Below, one piece after another: positions 15,834 to 23,082 of a stretch of 41,100 nt of DNA. Origin of the DNA: CAZVWW01 sp964631265. Lineage in GTDB: Bacteria; Thermotogota; Thermotogae; MWEM01. The stretch is taken from assembly GCA_964631265.1 (NCBI GenBank), contig CAZVWW010000006.1:1-41100 (forward strand), given 5' to 3'. Below the pieces are notes generated by a model. The model searched no databases and was not told where the DNA came from. It saw only the letters and a program-made list of their open reading frames with translations. The position numbers and the translations under genes are program-made. How positions within the stretch are numbered: position 1 is the stretch's first letter; every line of letters begins with the position of its first letter.

Positions 15834-17191
15834 AGATAAAAAAATACGTGGTTGAAGATGTAAAAGAAGCGTTAAAGAGAATAAAAAACGAACTCGGGGA
15901 AGATGCCGTCATCCTTCAGACAAGAAAATTCAAGAAAGGCGGCTTTTTGGGCATTGGCAGAAAGATCAGATACGAGGTCACGGCTGTGGCTGACGATAAA
16001 AACCAGAATAAGAACGAACAATCCCGAAACACATCCAATAAAGATGAACAGGGATGGGTTGACAGCGAGAAGATATACGAGCTTAAGAGAATCCTCTCAA
16101 AGAACAGAGATGTGACCCCCCCCGAACAGAAGAAGCCCGTCAGGAATCAAAACCAGGCCCCAACCATTCCGAATTTCAGTTATCAGGACAACAGCAGGAA
16201 CAGAAGCGGGCAGAACCAACAGAATCCGCGTCAGCGACAAACTGCTGAGGAAACCGTTGAGCAAAAGTCCCGGGCTAATCTTAGAAATGACAGAGGCGTA
16301 AGTGATCTGAGAAAAGAAGTGATCTCCATCAAACGGATGATGCAGGAACTCTCGTCCAAGGTTGGCAAGGAGAATTACCTGCCCGGTATTCCGGAGGATT
16401 ATCGTAAGATATTCAGATCGCTAAAAAAGCAGGAGATCAATGAGGATATATCGAGAAATATCGTTGAATCGCTTAGAATCATAACGGAAAGAAACACTGA
16501 GACCAGTATGGACTTTGAAAAACGGTTTACTGATATTGTTCATCCCCTGATAAAAACAGAAAATCCTTTGAAAGAACATGACCGCGGGGATATAATATTC
16601 TTTGTGGGCCCAACCGGTGTTGGTAAGACAACGACACTCACAAAAATAGCGGCCATGTTGTCTCTGGAGATGCGTAAGAAGATCGGTATTTTGACGATTG
16701 ATACCTATCGAATTGCCGCTGTTGACCAGTTAAAGACTAGTGCCGATATCATGGGGATTGAAGTTGGAGTGGCCTACAATCCGGGTGAATTGAAGACCAT
16801 GCTTGAAAAATTCAAGAATTACGATCTCGTCCTGGTCGACACAGCCGGGAGAAGTCAGAAAAATGAGATGCAGATGTCCGAGCTCACCCGATACCTTCAA
16901 ATCATAGAGCCGGAATATGTCTTTCTGACAGGCAGCATGAACACACGGATATCCGATCTCTTTGACATCGTTGAGCATTTTTCAGTTGTATCGCCCACAC
17001 ATCTGATCCTGACCAAGATGGATGAAACCCGAATTTACGGTTCTCTGATCGAGTTGACAAACAATTACGATATACCGATATCATATGTAACTAACGGACA
17101 GAGAATCCCGGAGGATATCATGATGGGGAATTCCAAGCGGCTCGCTTCACTGCTTGTAAAAGAGGTGTTAAAAGATGCCAGATCAAACTGA
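15830..17191 (+). CDS. flhF: Flagellar placement GTPase FlhF
   Basis: A 453-aa SRP-type GTPase that marks the site of flagellar assembly. The N-terminal basic domain (KKYVVEDVKEALKRIKNELGEDAVILQTRKFKKGGFLGIG) is the FlhF B-domain hallmark. A polar Asn/Gln-rich linker follows (about residues 60-145). The NG domain has G1 GPTGVGKTTT from residue 260, the IDTYRIAAVDQLK segment, G3 VDTAGRSQ and G4 TKMDE. Length is normal. It starts inside the flhA stop codon overlap and itself overlaps flhG by 17 bases, as usual for this conserved pair. Confidence 0.96.
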   Translation: MKIKKYVVEDVKEALKRIKNELGEDAVILQTRKFKKGGFLGIGRKIRYEVTAVADDKNQNKNEQSRNTSNKDEQGWVDSEKIYELKRILSKNRDVTPPEQKKPVRNQNQAPTIPNFSYQDNSRNRSGQNQQNPRQRQTAEETVEQKSRANLRNDRGVSDLRKEVISIKRMMQELSSKVGKENYLPGIPEDYRKIFRSLKKQEINEDISRNIVESLRIITERNTETSMDFEKRFTDIVHPLIKTENPLKEHDRGDIIFFVGPTGVGKTTTLTKIAAMLSLEMRKKIGILTIDTYRIAAVDQLKTSADIMGIEVGVAYNPGELKTMLEKFKNYDLVLVDTAGRSQKNEMQMSELTRYLQIIEPEYVFLTGSMNTRISDLFDIVEHFSVVSPTHLILTKMDETRIYGSLIELTNNYDIPISYVTNGQRIPEDIMMGNSKRLASLLVKEVLKDARSN

Positions 17192-18023
17192 AACACTCAA
17201 GCAGGTAGTGGCTAACCAGAATCTTGAGATAATACTCGTTGCAAGTGGAAAAGGGGGTGTGGGAAAGAGTGTCATCGCCAGTAATCTTGCCGTATCACTT
17301 GCAAAGGAGCAAAAGAACGTCCTCCTCTTCGATGCAGACGCCGGCTTTGCAAACGCGGACATACTGCTCGGGGTCACCACAAGAAACACATTGCGGGACT
17401 ATCTCATCAGCGATTTGGAGCTGAAAGATATCATTTATCCCACACGATACGGGGTCTGGCTCTTGAGCAGCGGCACTGATGTTCAAGATCTGATCGCCTT
17501 CAGAAAAGAACCCAAGCAGAAGTTCATCGAGGACTTCATGGAGATGGCACTGGATATGAATTATGCCATTGTAGACACCGGGGCGGGCTACACGGATGAG
17601 CTCATCTCGTTTTACTCATCCGCCGATAAACTCTTTCTTGTCACAACGCCTGAACCCACGGCGCTTATGAATGTCTACACACTGGCAAAGGTTCTGGCAA
17701 GCAAGGGAATATATCCCGAACTCTATCTTATAATGAATCAATCACGAAACACCTCAAAGGATATAAAGGTTCTGGACAGATTTTCTTACGTCCTTGAGAA
17801 ATTCGTTGGCTGGAAAGTCGAGGAAAGGTTTATACTGAGGAGTGACAAGGCGGTCAGCAACAGTGTGATCAAGCAGGTACCGCTCGTTGAGATTAGCAAG
17901 CATTCTCAGCCTGCCCAGACCATACAGCGCTTGACAGGCTATGTTCTCAAGGATGAGACCGAGGAGAATATGGACAAAGCGGGTTTTCTGGGTAAGATCA
18001 AAAAACTCTTCGGTATAAAGTAG
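17175..18023 (+). CDS. flhG: Flagellar number regulator FlhG (MinD-like ATPase)
   Basis: A 282-aa ParA/MinD-type ATPase (also called YlxH/FleN) that limits flagellar number and stimulates the FlhF GTPase. The deviant Walker A ASGKGGVGKS is near residue 23, with DADAGFANADILLG and the AIVDTGAGY switch following. The N-terminal activator motif DQAxxLR is seen in degenerate form as DQTETLK (residues 3-9). The C-terminal end FLGKIKKLFGIK is an amphipathic basic helix suited to membrane targeting. The ATG lies inside flhF. The first PilZ gene starts 8 bases after its stop. Confidence 0.94.
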   Translation: MPDQTETLKQVVANQNLEIILVASGKGGVGKSVIASNLAVSLAKEQKNVLLFDADAGFANADILLGVTTRNTLRDYLISDLELKDIIYPTRYGVWLLSSGTDVQDLIAFRKEPKQKFIEDFMEMALDMNYAIVDTGAGYTDELISFYSSADKLFLVTTPEPTALMNVYTLAKVLASKGIYPELYLIMNQSRNTSKDIKVLDRFSYVLEKFVGWKVEERFILRSDKAVSNSVIKQVPLVEISKHSQPAQTIQRLTGYVLKDETEENMDKAGFLGKIKKLFGIK

Positions 18024-18031
18024 GTTATTAA

Positions 18032-18661
18032 ATGGTTGATAAGGAATATATCAACAAAATGCTTGCATTGAGCCACTGGAAAACTGAATTTCAATCTGAG
18101 GAAACAGTCTTCCCCGCCGTGTTTCTGGGAAAGTTCAGGAAAAATCTCGTCTTTGAGACAACGAAACTGAGATCAACCTTTAAACTCAATTCAAGAACGT
18201 TCTTTTTTAAGATCTTTTTACCCTCAATGATTGTCAGTGGGAAGGGAACTTGTATCAAAAGCGGTAAGTTAGAGGGCTTGAAGCATGAAACAATCATGCG
18301 TTTTATGGTCAGCCCCTCTTCCATCAGGGTCAAACAGAAAAGGCATTACAAAAGATTTCCCGTTCTGGAACAGATTGTTGTAACCACACAGGATCAGGAA
18401 ATCAAAGGGCTTATGAAAGACATTTCAATATCCGGTATCGGGATGATTGCAGGCGACAGGATCCGATCATCTGAAGGAAACCTCTATATCAAAAGTGCCA
18501 AACTGGATATCCATTTTCACAAGGTCCATGAGTTTACCGATTTTAACTTTTTCCAGTACGGTATGACAATAGAAGAGGATATTAAAGAAAACATCGAAAG
18601 ACTCAAACAATACCTTTTGACCATCAAGAAAAAGCTCGACGCGTTAAATATTGAAATCTGA
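18032..18661 (+). CDS. PilZ-domain c-di-GMP receptor protein (first of two)
   Basis: A 209-aa cytoplasmic protein. The N-terminal half (about residues 1-95) is a beta-rich YcgR-like module without clear family name. The C-terminal half has both PilZ signature motifs: RxxxR at 104-108 (in QKRHYKRFPV) and DxSxxG at 130-135 (DISISG), so it should bind c-di-GMP. It ends in a Lys-rich helix with ERLKQYLLTIKKKLD. In other bacteria YcgR/MotI-type proteins slow or clutch the flagellar motor upon binding c-di-GMP; position between flhG and cheC supports such a role here (inference). It is divergent in sequence from the PilZ gene that follows. Confidence 0.85.
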   Translation: MVDKEYINKMLALSHWKTEFQSEETVFPAVFLGKFRKNLVFETTKLRSTFKLNSRTFFFKIFLPSMIVSGKGTCIKSGKLEGLKHETIMRFMVSPSSIRVKQKRHYKRFPVLEQIVVTTQDQEIKGLMKDISISGIGMIAGDRIRSSEGNLYIKSAKLDIHFHKVHEFTDFNFFQYGMTIEEDIKENIERLKQYLLTIKKKLDALNIEI

Positions 18662-18674
18662 GTGAGTTGATAGA

Positions 18675-19376
18675 ATGGATTATTTCAATTCGAAGGTAGA
18701 AGCCAAAAGTGTCCTAAGCATAGGAAAGCCCCTTGTTTTAGACGTTTCGGATCCGGAACTTGCCGGGATGTATAAAAGCTCAATATTCGATGTTGATTTA
18801 AACGAGAGGATCCTGACCATCGGGATGCCAAGCTTCAGAGGCCAATACGTTCCGCTTCCCGCAGGTACCCGCGCCTATGTAAAGATGATCGATCAAAGTT
18901 CCATGTATGTTTTCAACGCCCGGGTGATTTCGTATGAAAAGAATGCCGAGGGCTTTTATGTCAGTTATATATCTTTCCCCCAGCAGTTGAGAAAGATCCA
19001 GAGAAGAGTCTTTGTTCGGGTTCCGTTCTTCAAGAAAGGAACCTTTATGTACAAAGATTCCGGAGATGAGGAAAAGGAAGTCTTTAACTTTATCACCAAA
19101 GACCTGAGCGCCGGCGGTCTGCTGATCGTAACAAGACCCAGAATAGAAGTCGGTGTGAAGCTCCTGATTAATCTTGATCTCACAAAGGGAATTGAATTAA
19201 AAGACCAGGATGCAACTGTTGTCAGGGTCGATACAAGTGCCGACAGCAGAAATAACATATACGGGATTCAATTTAACGCGCTGGCAAGGAGCAAGGAAGA
19301 CAAATTGGTCCGATTCGTCTTCCATCTTGAACAGGAAAGAAGAAAGAAGGATAAAAACATTAAAGGAGAGGGGTAA
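18675..19376 (+). CDS. YcgR-like PilZ-domain protein (second of two)
   Basis: A 233-aa cytoplasmic c-di-GMP receptor. The N-terminal domain (about 15-100, including GMPSFRGQYVPLPAGTRAYV) resembles the YcgR-type flagellar brake N-terminal beta domain, which contacts the motor. The PilZ domain has RRVFVR with RxxxR at residues 111-115 and DLSAGG (DxSxxG) from 143. The domain ends at FVFHLEQERRKK. Starts 13 bases after its neighbour. It is a better match to the complete YcgR layout than the first PilZ protein; the two could be a heteromeric or switchable pair. A motor brake role is inferred from context. Confidence 0.88.
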   Translation: MDYFNSKVEAKSVLSIGKPLVLDVSDPELAGMYKSSIFDVDLNERILTIGMPSFRGQYVPLPAGTRAYVKMIDQSSMYVFNARVISYEKNAEGFYVSYISFPQQLRKIQRRVFVRVPFFKKGTFMYKDSGDEEKEVFNFITKDLSAGGLLIVTRPRIEVGVKLLINLDLTKGIELKDQDATVVRVDTSADSRNNIYGIQFNALARSKEDKLVRFVFHLEQERRKKDKNIKGEG

Positions 19377-19382
19377 GATAGC

Positions 19383-19997
19383 ATGTCGGTTTATGATAAA
19401 TTGGAATCTGTCCATATTGAGGCCTTAAAGGAGATCGGAAACATTGGAACGGGAAATGCTGCAACTTCTTTATCAACAATGACGTCAAAAAAAGTAGACA
19501 TTACCGTACCGGATGTCTCTGTCATTGAAATATCAAAGATACCGTTCATGTTCAAGGATCCCGAAAAGGTAACCGTGGGCATACAGATGAAATTCTTTGA
19601 AGAACTCAACGGGAAACTGCTTTTGCTGTACGATGCGAAACCGGCAAAAGAGATGGTGAAATTACTGATCGGAACCGAACCGGAAGATCTGACAAAGATG
19701 GATGAGATGCAGCAATCGGTCTTTTCTGAGATTGGTAATATTGTTTGTGGTTCATATCTCGTGGCCTTGTCCCAGTTCACAAACTTGAATGTCAATTCAG
19801 AAGTTCCCCAGGTAACCTTTGATATGATCTCGGCGATAGTGGCGGAATCCTGTCTTGAGTATGCAGCGGAGGAAGATAACAGCATTCTGGTGGAAACCAA
19901 CTTTGAGATTGAATCTCAGACAGAAGTGGATGCCTATCTCTTCCAGATAATGGAGCCGCATTCGATTGAAAAATTACTGGCAAGTCTCGGGATGTGA
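19383..19997 (+). CDS. cheC: CheC-type CheY-P phosphatase
   Basis: A 204-aa protein of the CheC/FliY/CheX family that removes phosphate from CheY and, with CheD, links receptor methylation to signalling. Both active-site motifs of the ExxN-x22-P pattern are complete: E17, N20 and P43 (EIGNIGTGNA), then E116, N119 and P142 (SEIGNIVCGS), each with exactly 22 residues between Asn and Pro. That is the two-site CheC layout rather than one-site CheX. No FliN-like C-terminal domain is present, so it is not FliY. SD AGGAGAGGGG precedes the ATG. Its stop overlaps the start of cheD. Confidence 0.93.
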   Translation: MSVYDKLESVHIEALKEIGNIGTGNAATSLSTMTSKKVDITVPDVSVIEISKIPFMFKDPEKVTVGIQMKFFEELNGKLLLLYDAKPAKEMVKLLIGTEPEDLTKMDEMQQSVFSEIGNIVCGSYLVALSQFTNLNVNSEVPQVTFDMISAIVAESCLEYAAEEDNSILVETNFEIESQTEVDAYLFQIMEPHSIEKLLASLGM

Positions 19998-20491
19998 CCC
20001 GAATGGGGGCAAAATCGATTATCGGGATAGGAGAATACAAAGCTGACAAGAACCCGGGAATATTAGTCACGCTAGGGCTGGGATCATGCGTGGGGGTCTG
20101 TATCATCGATAAAACGAGTGGTATCGGGGGTCTCATCCATGTTATGCTGCCTGACAGCGGTGGAAAATCCGTTGCAAAACCGGGGAAGTACGCGGATACA
20201 GGCATCCCCATTCTCCTGGAGGATATGAAAAAACTCGGCGCTAACATCAACAGGCTTGAAGCAAAGATAGCCGGAGGGGCTGCCATGTTTAAGAGCAAGG
20301 GCTCTTCAATGGAGGTTGGGAAACGGAATGTGGAAGCTGTCAAGAAGGTTCTGAGAGGAAAGCGGATTAAAATCCGGGCAGAGGACACAGCCGGCGGCCG
20401 GGCCAGAAGTATCGAGTACAATCTTGCCACCGGGGTTTTAAACGTCAGGAAGGTTGGAGGCGGGGAGAAAACCGAAGTTGTACAAATTTGA
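19994..20491 (+). CDS. cheD: Chemoreceptor glutamine deamidase CheD
   Basis: A 165-aa enzyme that deamidates Gln residues of chemoreceptors and binds CheC. The catalytic set is intact: T26, C32 and H49 in TLGLGSC and GLIHVMLPDS, with the same spacing as Thermotoga CheD (T21, C27, H44). The start is uncertain: GTG at 19994 overlaps the cheC stop, and ATG at 20003 is a second choice; neither has a strong Shine-Dalgarno site, in keeping with coupled translation. Tight linkage to cheC supports the function. No receptor, cheA, cheW or cheY gene is in the window. Confidence 0.94.
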   Translation: MTRMGAKSIIGIGEYKADKNPGILVTLGLGSCVGVCIIDKTSGIGGLIHVMLPDSGGKSVAKPGKYADTGIPILLEDMKKLGANINRLEAKIAGGAAMFKSKGSSMEVGKRNVEAVKKVLRGKRIKIRAEDTAGGRARSIEYNLATGVLNVRKVGGGEKTEVVQI

Positions 20492-20501
20492 GGTGTTTTA
20501 A

Positions 20502-21248
20502 TTGAATAAACACTATTCATACAATCAATACAGTAAAAAGATAACATCTGAAGATATAATCGAGCGGTTTATTCCAAAGATCAAGGCAATAGCCATATCA
20601 TTGAAGACGACGCTTCCCGAGAACGTGGAAGTGGACGACCTCGTTCAGGAAGGGCTCATAGGACTTCTGAACGTCCAGGAAAGGTATGATCCGGGTAGAG
20701 GCGCCACCTTTTTCACGTTTGCGATGAAGCGGATCCGCGGGGCCATGTACGATTATCTGAGAAAGATAGACTGGATCCCCAGAAACACCCGGCATCTGAT
20801 GAAACAGGTTGAAAAGGCCCTGATGGAACTGGAGGGTCGGGACGGGGAGCTGCCCGACGAAAAGAAGGTGGCGGGGTATTTGGATATCCCGTTGCGTGAT
20901 GTTCAGCTGGCCTTGAAAGAGATGAGCCGAAGACAGCTGCTCAATCTCGATGGTTTTCTCACCGAAGATTCTGAAGACTTCACGGAGATATTCCCCGGAA
21001 AGTCCAAGACACCGGAGGAAGTCTACAACAAAGCTGAACTGAATGAACAGCTTCAGATCGAGATAGAGGGATTAAAGGAAAGAGAACGGAACCTGTTATC
21101 GTTATATTATGTTGAGGACCTTAATTTCAAGGAGATAGCAGAGGTATTCGGGGTTACCGAATCCAGGATCTCACAGATACACAGGAGTATCATGGTCAAA
21201 CTCAAGAAGCGAATGCAGATATTCCTCGGAAACGAGGAGGTGGAGTGA
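20502..21248 (+). CDS. fliA: Flagellar sigma factor sigma-28 (FliA/SigD)
   Basis: A 248-aa sigma factor that directs late flagellar and chemotaxis genes. Region 2 is present as DLVQEGLIGLLNVQERYDPG and TFFTFAMKRIRGAMYDYLRK; WIPRN follows as in all FliA proteins; region 3 reads EKKVAGYLDIPLRDV; region 4 has the helix-turn-helix LNFKEIAEVFGVTESRISQIHRSIM. The TTG start at 20502 has GAGGTG nearby. An anti-sigma FlgM gene is not in the window. It sits after cheD as in Bacillus and Thermotogota; the next gene begins 1 base after its stop. Confidence 0.96.
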   Translation: MNKHYSYNQYSKKITSEDIIERFIPKIKAIAISLKTTLPENVEVDDLVQEGLIGLLNVQERYDPGRGATFFTFAMKRIRGAMYDYLRKIDWIPRNTRHLMKQVEKALMELEGRDGELPDEKKVAGYLDIPLRDVQLALKEMSRRQLLNLDGFLTEDSEDFTEIFPGKSKTPEEVYNKAELNEQLQIEIEGLKERERNLLSLYYVEDLNFKEIAEVFGVTESRISQIHRSIMVKLKKRMQIFLGNEEVE

Positions 21249-21249
21249 T

Positions 21250-21567
21250 ATGACCGGACCGGTGGAAATGCTGACAAATTATGCAAGAGGACCACAGACG
21301 GCTGAACAGGTCAGCAATCAGTCCAATGTCCAGAGCAACGCCAGTCAGACCCTCGCCGATGAGATGAGGGAACAAACCAGAAGACAGACCGAATCAACGG
21401 GCGAAACCAAAAAGGGGGATCAGGAGGAGTTAAAGGATTCCACGCAGCAACAACATAAAAATGAATACTTTGGCTCCGAAAAGAACCCTGAAAAAACAGG
21501 CGAAAAGAAAGAGGATAAGCTTGTGGAGGATGAATACAGAGGACACTTTCTTGACATACACTTATAG
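21250..21567 (+). CDS. Small polar protein, unknown function
   Basis: A 105-aa protein starting directly after fliA, with its SD GAGGAGGTGGAG inside the fliA end. Composition is extreme: Gln, Glu, Asn, Lys and Thr dominate and the chain is probably disordered from about residue 15 to 95. Only the two ends look ordered: VEMLTNYA near the start and RGHFLDIHL at the very end. No signal peptide, no membrane segment, no Cys. Many flagellar gene clusters hold a small polar protein with a short hydrophobic tail at this position, but I cannot name the family. Operon position suggests co-expression with fliA. Confidence 0.7.
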   Translation: MTGPVEMLTNYARGPQTAEQVSNQSNVQSNASQTLADEMREQTRRQTESTGETKKGDQEELKDSTQQQHKNEYFGSEKNPEKTGEKKEDKLVEDEYRGHFLDIHL

Positions 21568-21586
21568 GGGGATTTGAGGTGCGAAT

Positions 21587-22102
21587 ATGCCGGATATGAA
21601 TATATCAATAGGCTACATGATGGTCTTAAGGATGGATGAAAACGGTTATCTCGGTGGAATAATGGTGACCGATGCCTATGCCATACCACTCGAATTCAAA
21701 TACTCGGAACCCATAAAGCCGACCGGGCTGCAGAAGATTCTCTACGGCAGCTCCATTGAAAAATATCTGATGGTCGATGTCATCGCCAAAAAATTAATCC
21801 AGAACGTACAGGAAAAGCCGAAGTTTATTCTTCTCGATGATTCAAGATTGCTGGGATTACAGTCAAAATCCCCGATCATCTATATTGCCAATTCTTCAAA
21901 GAATGAAAAAGAAAAAGAAAGCGACGAACTGAGGGAAGGGTTGAATACTGAGGAACTGGAAGCCGGTTTCAAGATTGTCTACACCGGAACATTGACGAGC
22001 GAGGACATGAAATGGCTGGAAAGATTGTCAGACGAAATCGATATACTTGAACCTTTTCAGCGGCTTAAGGAGGCACTTAAGTACGTTTGTTCAGAAGAAT
22101 AG
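21587..22102 (+). CDS. Conserved-looking protein of unknown function
   Basis: A 171-aa cytoplasmic protein. SD GAGGTGCG precedes the ATG. The N-terminal half has a pattern I have seen in uncharacterised proteins of distant phyla including Planctomycetes: GGIMVTDAYAIPLEF, PTGLQKILYGSS, then KYLMVDVIAKKLI. Residues about 105-125 are a charged Lys/Glu stretch. The C-terminal part (LEAGFKIVYTGTLTSEDMKWLERL) is alpha/beta. No enzyme motif is evident. The gene overlaps the next by 16 bases, so both are likely made together as partners. The cross-phylum likeness is from memory and not verified. Confidence 0.72.
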   Translation: MPDMNISIGYMMVLRMDENGYLGGIMVTDAYAIPLEFKYSEPIKPTGLQKILYGSSIEKYLMVDVIAKKLIQNVQEKPKFILLDDSRLLGLQSKSPIIYIANSSKNEKEKESDELREGLNTEELEAGFKIVYTGTLTSEDMKWLERLSDEIDILEPFQRLKEALKYVCSEE

Positions 22103-23082
22103 GACATTTTTTCACCGATATTTTTGAAACCCTGAAAAGAGAAACGGGCAAGCTTGACATCAACGAAAAACCAATCGATTTCCCCTTCCGTCTCGGAAGT
22201 TTGAAACCGCACGACCCGGATAACACCATCACAAACGCCTCGATGCTTGAAGAGGCTTTCCAATGCAACGATCTAAAAGAGGACGCCCATGCAGTTAATA
22301 TAAGAGGCGAGAGAGATGATGCCCCACCGCCTGAATTCTTTGACAGTCGTTTCCGTCTTTCCGTTGAAGTATCAGATATCCTGAGAAAAGAAAACGATGA
22401 ATCCAACGCTGAGGTGACGGTTGTGGAGGATGATTCGTTCGTTTTCCCCTCGTTGGTTATTGAGTCCCTTACCGGTGAAGAAGAAACGGATGTGGTCGTC
22501 AAGACAATTGATACGGGTTTCCCCGTGACGGAGTTATCCGGACACTCAACAGAGGTTGAACCGCCGGCTGAATTCTCCCGGGAAATGATCGAGCCCGGGG
22601 ATGTTACTCTCGAAAACCCGGATTACCAACTCGAACCCCGGCAGATTAAAGACCTTGAAACTGACTTTGCAGAAAAACAGAGCGGCTGCTTTCATCTGGA
22701 CTATAAACTCTTCACCGGGGAGAGCCGTATCACCGGACATCCCGTCGAATTCAACACCTCCATCGATCAATCCTACGCTGCGGCTGTCAAATTCCCGGTC
22801 AGAAGAAACCGGGTGGCCAGAAAACACTACAACATGGAGGATATTAAACGGGCCCTGTCGTTTATCATGAAACGCCACCGGGAAAGAGGGAAGTTGAAAT
22901 TCATCGGAATATACAGAAACGTCCCGATCGATTCTGCGGAAAGACTGGCCTTTTCGCGGGATAAAAAACTTTATTTCTATTACGCGGGGAGAACGAATGA
23001 AAAACCGATCATCCTCGATGTCTTGGTATTACGCAGCCGGGAGGGAAAATATCATGTTGGTCCCATCATTAGAAAAGTTTGA
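22087..23082 (+). CDS. Long acidic protein of unknown function
   Basis: A 331-aa protein of unknown family. The only early start is TTG at 22087, 13 bases after AAGGAGG, a long spacing. The N-terminus (FRRIGHFFTDIFETLKRE) is an amphipathic helix that might touch the membrane. Residues about 30-235 are acidic, Pro/Glu/Asp-rich and probably disordered. The C-terminal about 95 residues are basic and look folded: ARKHYNMEDIKRALSFIMKRH, KFIGIYRNVPIDS and KPIILDVLVLR. This resembles a small binding module on a long flexible tether. It overlaps the preceding gene by 16 bases and mfd by 29. Partnership with the 171-aa protein is inferred from overlap only. Confidence 0.68.
   Translation: MFRRIGHFFTDIFETLKRETGKLDINEKPIDFPFRLGSLKPHDPDNTITNASMLEEAFQCNDLKEDAHAVNIRGERDDAPPPEFFDSRFRLSVEVSDILRKENDESNAEVTVVEDDSFVFPSLVIESLTGEEETDVVVKTIDTGFPVTELSGHSTEVEPPAEFSREMIEPGDVTLENPDYQLEPRQIKDLETDFAEKQSGCFHLDYKLFTGESRITGHPVEFNTSIDQSYAAAVKFPVRRNRVARKHYNMEDIKRALSFIMKRHRERGKLKFIGIYRNVPIDSAERLAFSRDKKLYFYYAGRTNEKPIILDVLVLRSREGKYHVGPIIRKV

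Noticed and set aside
19792..20547. 251-codon open frame on the minus strand across cheC and cheD
   Set aside because: Both plus-strand genes have intact catalytic motifs; the antisense translation is Pro/Ser-rich and looks like a shadow.
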